Source: CAZSGN01 sp964606415
GTDB taxonomy: Bacteria > Bacteroidota > Bacteroidia > Bacteroidales > JBBRXJ01
DNA: 10,205 nucleotides
Assembly: GCA_964606415.1 (NCBI GenBank)
Contig: CAZSGN010000091.1
Span: 1-10,205 of the forward strand
Direction: 5' to 3'
How positions within the stretch are numbered: the first letter of the stretch is position 1; each line of letters opens with the position of its first letter. Under the pieces are notes generated by a model. That model was not told the DNA's origin. It saw nothing but the letters and a program-made list of their open reading frames with translations, and did not search any database. Of this stretch, positions 5,318-10,205 are shown piece after piece. The position numbers and the translations under genes are program-made.

Positions 5318-5785
5318 TTACTTTTTTAGTTTAACAATAAGTTGATTAGATTCTAATTTCTTTACATAAATTTCTTGATGAGGCTTGATGAGGCCTTCTT
5401 CGGAGTGAGCATCATAAAGTTTTTCTTTGATCATTACTTTTCCTCCCGGGGTCAAACGGGACACAGCAATGCCAGTGTCGCCTTTCTGTACACTTTTTTC
5501 ATCGTATTTGTATGCTGTACCTTCAGTATTTGTAGTCAGGCTTAAGTTTTTCCATGTATTGGAACGTAATGCAATAATAAGCATAATAATAAATATGATG
5601 ATGGCTATAATTAATATGTAATGCCCGGTTGGTTCGCCATATGATTCATATCCGGCATAAACTGCTGCTGCAAGTGCAATAATACCAGCAATGCCCGAAA
5701 TACTTATGCCAGGTACAATAAATAATTCAATGAGAATTAATACGACGCCGAGTAGAATAAGACCGATAACACCTAAGAATGACAT
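5318..5785 (-). CDS. Short NfeD-like membrane protein, FloA partner
   Basis: This 155-aa protein has three predicted membrane helices (about 4-24, 28-47, 55-74) with the motif ELFIVPGISISGIAG typical of NfeD. A polar C-terminal part of about 55 residues follows, with an OB-fold pattern (GDTGIAVSRLTPGGKVMI, then YVKKLESNQLIVK). It lacks the N-terminal ClpP-like protease domain of long NfeD proteins and so belongs to the short class, which is encoded beside flotillin-type genes and probably modulates flotillin assemblies. It starts 3 nt after clpS and ends 4 nt before floA, so the three genes should share one mRNA. Confidence is high for the family, lower for the exact role. Confidence 0.9.
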   Translation of the reverse strand: MSFLGVIGLILLGVVLILIELFIVPGISISGIAGIIALAAAVYAGYESYGEPTGHYILIIAIIIFIIMLIIALRSNTWKNLSLTTNTEGTAYKYDEKSVQKGDTGIAVSRLTPGGKVMIKEKLYDAHSEEGLIKPHQEIYVKKLESNQLIVKLKK

Positions 5786-5788
5786 ATT

Positions 5789-6061
5789 TTAGTCAATTGT
5801 CGCTTTAATGCCTCTGGTTAGTAATGCTTCCTGCATAGGGCGAAGATAGTATGTTGTACCTGTTTTTACGTCAATTTTGCCTTTGTGATGTGCAAGGAAA
5901 GTGCATTGCTCTGCCTGCAGATCATCATGCTCACAAACTTCAATTAGAGACTCCATAATATAACCGAATGTATTCACGTCATCATTGTATAGAATCAGGC
6001 GCCTTGTGGGTGATGAACTGGTGTTTTGACCCGGTTGCTTTTGTTCTTTGTTATTTTCCAT
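5789..6061 (-). CDS. clpS: ATP-dependent Clp protease adaptor ClpS
   Basis: ClpS docks on the N-domain of a Clp ATPase (ClpC/ClpA type) and delivers proteins with bulky N-terminal residues. The 90-aa product has a flexible polar N-terminus (1-20), then RRLILYNDDVNTFGYIMESL, where Asn26-Asp27-Asp28 match the N-degron pocket residues of the family. His58/His59 in FLAHHKGK match the pocket His, and the core ends GTTYYLRPMQEALLTRGI. The ATG at 6061 is preferred over an in-frame ATG at 6151: the extra 30 residues (MLIKSVKIIHDKHLYSLKMI onward) look non-coding, a promoter element lies at 6085-6092 inside them, and the family begins near here. It is the first gene of a three-gene operon with the nfeD-like gene and floA. 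Confidence 0.93.
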   Translation of the reverse strand: MENNKEQKQPGQNTSSSPTRRLILYNDDVNTFGYIMESLIEVCEHDDLQAEQCTFLAHHKGKIDVKTGTTYYLRPMQEALLTRGIKATID

Positions 6062-6084
6062 TGTGCAATGAAATTTGTACAATG

Positions 6085-6092
6085 CAAAATTA
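6085..6092 (-). promoter_or_regulatory. Candidate -7 promoter element of the clpS-nfeD-floA operon
   Basis: The minus strand reads TAATTTTG, a full match to TAnnTTTG. A TTG lies 17 nt further upstream (inside CTTGTATTCAC), slightly close for the -33 element. Transcription would start about 15-20 nt before the clpS ATG at 6061, which rules out the longer start at 6151. Confidence 0.55.
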
Positions 6093-6335
6093 ATCATTTT
6101 TAGTGAATACAAGTGTTTGTCATGGATGATTTTAACGGATTTTATTAACACCTAAGTTGAGAGAGATGAGTGAAGCACTATTGTGTTTTACTCAGGTACG
6201 AAACTGGCTTAGAAGATGTTGGTTTTTCCTGAATGAGTGAAGTGAAAGCCCTGCATCTGCTTTGGTTCCCGAAAAGAAAAACGGGGCTGGCTGTTTAAGC
6301 GATTCCTGATAAGAATAACTCAATTTGGGTAACAT
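6093..6335. other. Intergenic region downstream of the TPR-PD40-SPOR gene
   Basis: It holds no coding frame with support. ATGAGTGAAG occurs twice (6166-6175, 6233-6242). A weak hairpin, CCCG/CGGG around 6269-6289, could be a transcript end for the minus-strand gene but lacks a U-run. Nothing else stands out. Confidence 0.5.
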
Positions 6336-8168
6336 TTAAAGACCATGTTTTTTTTCAAGATTGATGGCTCTTTTGGTTGATATTTCTTGTCCATTGAGAT
6401 AGCTCACAATATATGCATCCGAGAATCCTTTTTGCCTGACTGTATCAAGAGCCTGATGGGCTTTTTTATAAATATCAAAGACTCCTGCAAAGTATTTTGT
6501 AAGGCCGCGTTCTTTTAGTGATTCTTTCATGACGGGATAAATGCCTTTGAAAAAACTTATTTTTCGCGGGTTGCTGTATGCGCCTAACTGGATGCGGTAA
6601 GTAATGCCTCTTGGAATTTCTTTTAGATCAAAATAATCATTGTTTTGTTGTTTGATTTTGAATTGGGGTAATGAATCTTTACTTGTGGGGTTATCGTTTT
6701 TTTGATGATGATTTTTTTTATCTTGGTTTTCTTGCTGAATAGAAATCTCTTTGTTTAGTTTTTCCTCAAACTGGTATGCTTCCTCGAAATAGCCAGAAGC
6801 GGTTTTTGTTTTTTTTGCAGCAAGTGTATGGAGCAGGTAAAGTTTGCTTTTTTGTGTTTTGCTTGGTTCTTTTGAGATATCCGTCCATTTTTTTCTTAGT
6901 TGTTTTTCTCTGATTATTAAAGAGTCTGCTTCTTGCTGTATTTTTAGGCCTTTGTGCAGCAGCTGATGGTAATCATTGATGTCTTGCGCTTGTATAATAT
7001 GGTGCAGGTTAATGGCCGTGTCTTTTGTTTGGGTTGTGTCCCCGGCTTTTGTGATGGACGGGGTTTGTTTAGTTTCGCTTTTTTCTTTGTTAACTTTAAT
7101 AGTTGCGAATGATTTGATTTTTTCCTGCCCACTGATTAAAACAGGAGCTTTTTTATCCGGATAAAGCTGGAATAGATGATATTGACCATGTGCCAGATGA
7201 CGGTTGGTGATAAGCCAATGGCCTTGTGCCCCGGGTAGATAAGCCAGTTCATCAAAAGGACTGTTTATCGGGAAACCAAGATTCTCTGGTTCGCTCCATT
7301 TATCTTGTGCAGGGTTGTAGCTGGCTTTGAAAATATCGTAGCCCCCCATGTTTTTATGGCCTTTTGAGGCAAAGTAGAGGGTGTTTGTTTTAAAATTATA
7401 ATACGGATAATGCTCATCCCGGGAACTGTTAATGATATCCGGAAGGGGGGTGGGGGAGCTGTTCGGGTAAAGGATGTACAGGTCTTTGTTATCCTGGCGG
7501 TTATTTTGTGCTGCATAAATAATAAATGGGGCATCTTTCGTCTGTAAAATGTAGTTTCGGTCTTTCGGGGCAATGAATGCAAGGTCTGCCGGCAAGGAGA
7601 AGTGCATACCAGTTTTTTTCTTAAGGTGGATGACTGGGTTGTTCGTGGTGATTTTTTCTTTAACAAGGGCTTTGATTTGGCTTGCCTGACGGGTTTGGGA
7701 TATGGCCTCCTCTGTTTGTGAGCGGTAGTATTCTATTTGATATTTCCGTCGTTCCCGCCATCCTGTTTCCAGCCCAAATCGTTCATATGCTGCCAGTGCT
7801 TCCTGAAACTGATAATTATAATGATAGGCACGTCCAAGGTAGATATGCACATTTGACGGGACTGATTTAACAGAAGCATATTTTAAATGGTAAATTGCTT
7901 TTTCCGGACTCTCTTTAAGTTCAACAAGACAGATCCCCTGGTAATAATTGTAATGTGGGTCACGGGGAAAAGTGTCAAGAAGTTGCCTGGTATGGCTTAG
8001 CGCTTTCTTATATTGATGCTCACGAATCATGCCTTCAATCTTTCGGCGGTTAGATTGATTTTTGTTGGCTTGCCCATCAATCTCGGTCAAGTTGAAAAGG
8101 ATGCAGATAACCGTTAAAAAAACACGTGTTTGTCCTGATGAGCAAATGAACTTTTTCTTGTGTGCCAA
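6336..8168 (-). CDS. Exported TPR - PD40 beta-propeller - SPOR domain protein
   Basis: This 610-aa envelope protein has a signal peptide at about 1-33 (basic MAHKKK, hydrophobic VFLTVICILFNL, end DGQ). Residues about 37-135 form TPR-like helical pairs (EGMIREHQYKKALSHTRQLL; LGRAYHYNYQFQEALAAYER). About 213-337 carry PD40/WD40-like propeller repeats, including TLYFASKGHKNMGGYDIFKA and WSEPENLGFPINSPFDELAY. A polar Lys/Gln/Thr-rich and partly coiled stretch (about 340-515) leads to a C-terminal SPOR domain (521-592: ITYRIQLGAYSNPRK, YFAGVFDIYKKAHQALDTV, GFSDAYIV). SPOR domains bind denuded peptidoglycan. Bacteroidota proteins with TPR plus PD40 plus an OmpA-like end, such as PorE of the type IX secretion system, anchor complexes to the cell wall; here SPOR takes the place of OmpA. 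A periplasmic scaffold is the best inference. The gene is monocistronic and divergent from bcp. Confidence 0.85.
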   Translation of the reverse strand: MAHKKKFICSSGQTRVFLTVICILFNLTEIDGQANKNQSNRRKIEGMIREHQYKKALSHTRQLLDTFPRDPHYNYYQGICLVELKESPEKAIYHLKYASVKSVPSNVHIYLGRAYHYNYQFQEALAAYERFGLETGWRERRKYQIEYYRSQTEEAISQTRQASQIKALVKEKITTNNPVIHLKKKTGMHFSLPADLAFIAPKDRNYILQTKDAPFIIYAAQNNRQDNKDLYILYPNSSPTPLPDIINSSRDEHYPYYNFKTNTLYFASKGHKNMGGYDIFKASYNPAQDKWSEPENLGFPINSPFDELAYLPGAQGHWLITNRHLAHGQYHLFQLYPDKKAPVLISGQEKIKSFATIKVNKEKSETKQTPSITKAGDTTQTKDTAINLHHIIQAQDINDYHQLLHKGLKIQQEADSLIIREKQLRKKWTDISKEPSKTQKSKLYLLHTLAAKKTKTASGYFEEAYQFEEKLNKEISIQQENQDKKNHHQKNDNPTSKDSLPQFKIKQQNNDYFDLKEIPRGITYRIQLGAYSNPRKISFFKGIYPVMKESLKERGLTKYFAGVFDIYKKAHQALDTVRQKGFSDAYIVSYLNGQEISTKRAINLEKKHGL

Positions 8169-8213
8169 ATGTTAATAATAATTTGAAATAAATGATTGCG
8201 AATATCAATTAAC

Positions 8214-8229
8214 ATTGTAAATTTACAAT
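8214..8229. promoter_or_regulatory. Perfect 16-bp palindrome in a divergent intergenic region (candidate operator)
   Basis: ATTGTAAATTTACAAT is fully self-complementary. It sits 45 nt before the TPR-PD40-SPOR start and 36 nt before the bcp start, where a dimeric regulator could control both. It resembles no binding site I can name with confidence; the half-site TTGTAA differs from the Rex half-site TTGTGA. In such AT-rich DNA a chance palindrome is possible. Confidence 0.35.
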
Positions 8230-8265
8230 TAATTAAAGAAAAATACTTAAAAACCTTTTTGCGTT

Positions 8266-8724
8266 ATGATACATTTGAAAGAAGGAGATAAGGCACCGGA
8301 GATTAATGCTGTGGATCACCAGGGCAATGTTTTTGTTTTAAGTGCTCATCAAGGAAAAAAGGTTATCCTTTATTTTTATCCCAAGGATGATACACCAGGG
8401 TGTACGGCTGAAGCTTGTAATTTAAGGGATAACTACCAGGCTCTTGTTGATAAAGGGTTTGACGTTGTAGGTGTGAGTCCTGACCCGGCTGAGTCTCATC
8501 AAAAATTCATCACCAAATACGAACTTCCTTTTACCCTTATTCCGGATCCGGATAAAACAATTCTGCAGGATTATGGTGTCTGGGGTGAAAAGAATCGTTT
8601 TGGTAAAAAATCAATGGGTGTTAATCGAACAACCTTTGTGATTGATGAAAATGGATTTATCGAAAAAATATTTGAAAAAGTTGATACGAAAGATCATACA
8701 AATCAGATTTTAAATGCTTATTAA
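8266..8724 (+). CDS. bcp: Thioredoxin-dependent peroxiredoxin, BCP/PrxQ class
   Basis: This 152-aa cytoplasmic enzyme reduces hydrogen peroxide and organic peroxides with thiol reductant. The thioredoxin fold begins GDKAPEINAVDHQGNVF. The active site YFYPKDDTPGCTAEAC holds peroxidatic Cys46 and resolving Cys51, five residues apart, which defines the atypical 2-Cys alpha type in which both lie on one helix. VGVSPDPAESHQKFITKYEL and the conserved Arg in GVNRTTFVID complete the family pattern. The length equals the family norm. The leader is A/T-rich without Shine-Dalgarno. recA starts 9 nt after the stop, so the two are probably co-transcribed, pairing peroxide removal with DNA repair. It is divergent from the TPR-PD40-SPOR gene. 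Confidence 0.95.
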   Translation: MIHLKEGDKAPEINAVDHQGNVFVLSAHQGKKVILYFYPKDDTPGCTAEACNLRDNYQALVDKGFDVVGVSPDPAESHQKFITKYELPFTLIPDPDKTILQDYGVWGEKNRFGKKSMGVNRTTFVIDENGFIEKIFEKVDTKDHTNQILNAY

Positions 8725-8733
8725 TTTATTTTT

Positions 8734-9774
8734 ATGACAAAAGAAAATAATCAACCAGAAGTTAATAAAGAGAAACAAAAGGCTTTACAGCTAACTCTTG
8801 ATAAGATTGAAAAAGGTTATGGCAAAGGAGCCATAATGAAAATGGGTGACCAAAAAGTTGAGGATGTACCAGCCATTCCTTCGGGTTCAATTGGCCTGGA
8901 TGTTGCTCTTGGTGTTGGGGGATTGCCACGTGGACGGGTCGTTGAAATTTTTGGCCCTGAGTCTTCCGGTAAAACTACTCTTGCGATTCATGCCATGGCC
9001 GAGGCACAGAAAAATGGTGGTATTGCTGCATTTATTGATGCTGAGAATGCCTTTGACAGTACTTATGCGAAAAAACTTGGTGTGGATATCGACAACCTCC
9101 TGGTTTCTCAACCTGATTATGGTGAACAGGCTCTTGAAATTGCTGACCACCTGATTCGTTCCGGCGCTATTGATGTTATAGTGATTGACTCTGTTGCTGC
9201 TTTAACACCGAAGGCTGAAATCGAAGGAGAGATGGGGGACAGTAAAATGGGATTACAGGCACGTCTAATGTCTCAGGCATTAAGAAAATTAACGGCTAAT
9301 ATTAACAGGACGCATACTACTTGTATCTTTATTAACCAGCTTCGTGAAAAAATTGGGGTGATGTTTGGCAACCCTGAAACAACAACAGGGGGAAATGCCC
9401 TTAAATTCTACTCTTCAGTCCGTCTTGATATCCGGCGGATTGGCCAGATTAAAGATGGCGATACCGCATCCGGGAACAGAACCCGTGTCAAGGTTGTTAA
9501 AAATAAAATGGCGCCCCCGTTTAAAAATGCCGAGTTTGATATTATGTATGGTGAAGGAATATCAAAAAATGGTGAAATTATTGACCTGGGCGCTGATCTG
9601 AATGTGCTTAAAAAGAGTGGTTCATGGTATAGCTATGGTGAAACCAAGCTTGGACAGGGGCGTGATGCAGTGAAAAATTTGTTGCGGGATAATCCTGAAC
9701 TGGCAGCTGAATTAGAGGGCAAAATTAAAGATAAACTGAACGGAAAAGAACCTGAGGTCCCCAGCACAAAATAA
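8734..9774 (+). CDS. recA: Recombinase RecA
   Basis: The 346-aa protein is a full-length RecA. It binds single-stranded DNA, hydrolyses ATP, catalyses strand exchange and triggers LexA-type self-cleavage in the SOS response. Walker A GPESSGKTT is at 74-82, the catalytic Glu lies in IDAENAFD (Glu104), and Walker B VIVIDSVAAL is at 148-157. Loop 1 region IEGEMGDSKMGLQARLMSQA, the strand TTCIFINQLREKIGVMFG, and loop 2 GNPETTTGGNALKFYSSVRL are intact. The C-terminus is short and charged. The N-terminal helix KEKQKALQLTLDKIEKGYG and KGAIMKMG are typical. It starts 9 nt after bcp, likely as second gene of the operon. No SOS-box-like palindrome is obvious directly upstream, so any damage control would act from the bcp promoter. 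There are no frame defects. Confidence 0.99.
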   Translation: MTKENNQPEVNKEKQKALQLTLDKIEKGYGKGAIMKMGDQKVEDVPAIPSGSIGLDVALGVGGLPRGRVVEIFGPESSGKTTLAIHAMAEAQKNGGIAAFIDAENAFDSTYAKKLGVDIDNLLVSQPDYGEQALEIADHLIRSGAIDVIVIDSVAALTPKAEIEGEMGDSKMGLQARLMSQALRKLTANINRTHTTCIFINQLREKIGVMFGNPETTTGGNALKFYSSVRLDIRRIGQIKDGDTASGNRTRVKVVKNKMAPPFKNAEFDIMYGEGISKNGEIIDLGADLNVLKKSGSWYSYGETKLGQGRDAVKNLLRDNPELAAELEGKIKDKLNGKEPEVPSTK

Positions 9775-10029
9775 AAAAAACAACTTTAATGATTATATCG
9801 GTTATTGGACGGTTACTAAGTTAGTAAGTTGATTAAGTATGGACTTGCTGGTTGATGATTTTGAAAATTTAGCAAAAAGTAAATAGAAAATGGAACCCGC
9901 TTAACCCGGCAACTTAATCACCCGGTTACCTGTTCACCTAACCAACCCGCTCAAACTCTGCGTGCAGCCCCTTAACCATCTAAAGGCGCCCATCACGCAA
10001 GGAAATAGGGCCATCATTTGCCGGACAGG

Positions 10030-10084
10030 CAAGGAACAAAGAATCCGTCAATGGACGGACAGGCAAGGAACAAGGAACAAAGAA
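10030..10084. repeat. 55-bp direct repeat, copy 1
   Basis: It matches copy 2 (10151-10205) at 53 of 55 positions. It contains the 6-bp hairpin TCCGTC-AATG-GACGGA (10044-10059) flanked by AAGGAACAA words. The GGACAGGCAAGGAACAA part also occurs just before it, from 10023. It appears non-coding. Confidence 0.85.
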
Positions 10085-10150
10085 CACCCCCGCTCGCCGC
10101 CCTTTCATTCCCTAAAGGGAGCAGCCCGCAGGGGAACAACGAACAACAAA

Positions 10151-10205
10151 CAAGGAACAAAGAATCCGTCAGTGGACGGACAGGCAAGGAACAAGGAACA
10201 ACGAA
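10151..10205. repeat. 55-bp direct repeat, copy 2 (reaches the window edge)
   Basis: It is identical to copy 1 except for a changed hairpin loop base (AGTG for AATG) and one base near the end. The window ends inside the repeat, so the array may continue. Confidence 0.85.

Larger units (their letters stand above)
9775..10205. other. Non-coding region downstream of recA
   Basis: No gene is visible on either strand. It holds a 15-nt palindrome, TTACTAAGTTAGTAA (9813-9827), not followed by a U-run. A C-rich stretch (9896-9980) has repeated 'AACCCG' and 'CACCCGGTTACC' words. Then come GGAACAA-rich repeats to the window edge. Base composition shifts from AT-rich to clearly more C/G-rich after about 9895, unlike the coding part. 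Confidence 0.6.

Noticed and set aside
6062..6151. Longer clpS start at the upstream in-frame ATG
   Set aside because: The extra 30 residues do not look like ClpS, and the -7 promoter element at 6085-6092 would lie inside the coding sequence.
6190..6239. Bulged hairpin ACTCAGG ... CCTGAATGAGT as a possible structured RNA
   Set aside because: The stem is short with a two-base bulge and a large loop; there is no promoter or terminator to support an RNA gene.
8250..8262. CCTTTTTGCG as a bcp promoter -7 element
   Set aside because: It lacks the TA of TAnnTTTG and lies almost at the start codon, too close for a normal leader.
8734..9774. Overlapping open frames on both strands inside recA and floA
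   Set aside because: They are shadows of strongly conserved genes and contain no domain or start signals of their own.
10023..10205. Possible CRISPR array
   Set aside because: The unit is 55 bp with only two full copies, spacing is not regular, and the intervening DNA is low-complexity instead of unique spacers.

Overview
The window looks like chromosomal DNA from a member of the Bacteroidota, probably a Bacteroidales/Marinilabiliales-type organism. The DNA is AT-rich. Most starts lack a Shine-Dalgarno motif and sit behind A/T-rich leaders. Two places carry the Bacteroidota -7 promoter element TAnnTTTG. Exported proteins have signal peptides ending in 'GQ', and one gene encodes a TPR-PD40-SPOR envelope protein typical of the phylum. 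The tRNA genes lack an encoded CCA end.

Left third (1-2400) is accessory DNA, all on the + strand. It opens with the C-terminal end of an XRE/HigA-like antitoxin. Next is a secreted orphan protein (271-900) bracketed by two imperfect inverted repeats that resemble integron attC sites. Then comes a three-gene block (1071-2228) that reads as a toxin-antitoxin-chaperone (TAC) locus: a broken RelE/HigB-like toxin, an XRE antitoxin split by one extra A in an A8 run, and an intact SecB-like chaperone. A zinc-ribbon fragment of transposase type ends this region.

Middle (2419-2851) is a minus-strand tRNA cluster: tRNA-Ser(GCT), a decayed tandem copy of tRNA-Pro, and an intact tRNA-Pro(TGG). It has a strong terminator hairpin and a candidate promoter. 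A cluster of this kind is a plausible boundary between accessory and core DNA.

Right two thirds (3109-9774) are core genes. A divergent NodB-like polysaccharide deacetylase (+) faces a compact minus-strand operon, clpS - short NfeD-like gene - floA, with spacings of only 3-4 nt. The clpS product selects N-degron substrates for Clp proteolysis; the other two are membrane-organising partners. A long minus-strand gene encodes the exported TPR-PD40-SPOR protein. It is divergent from bcp (peroxiredoxin) and recA, which lie 9 nt apart and are probably co-transcribed. A perfect 16-bp palindrome lies between the divergent genes. The last 431 nt hold no gene but contain two near-identical 55-bp repeats.

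The strongest candidate for something not yet described is the decaying Bacteroidota TAC-type locus, which lies next to attC-like cassette sites. All calls rest on reading the sequence; no database search was run.
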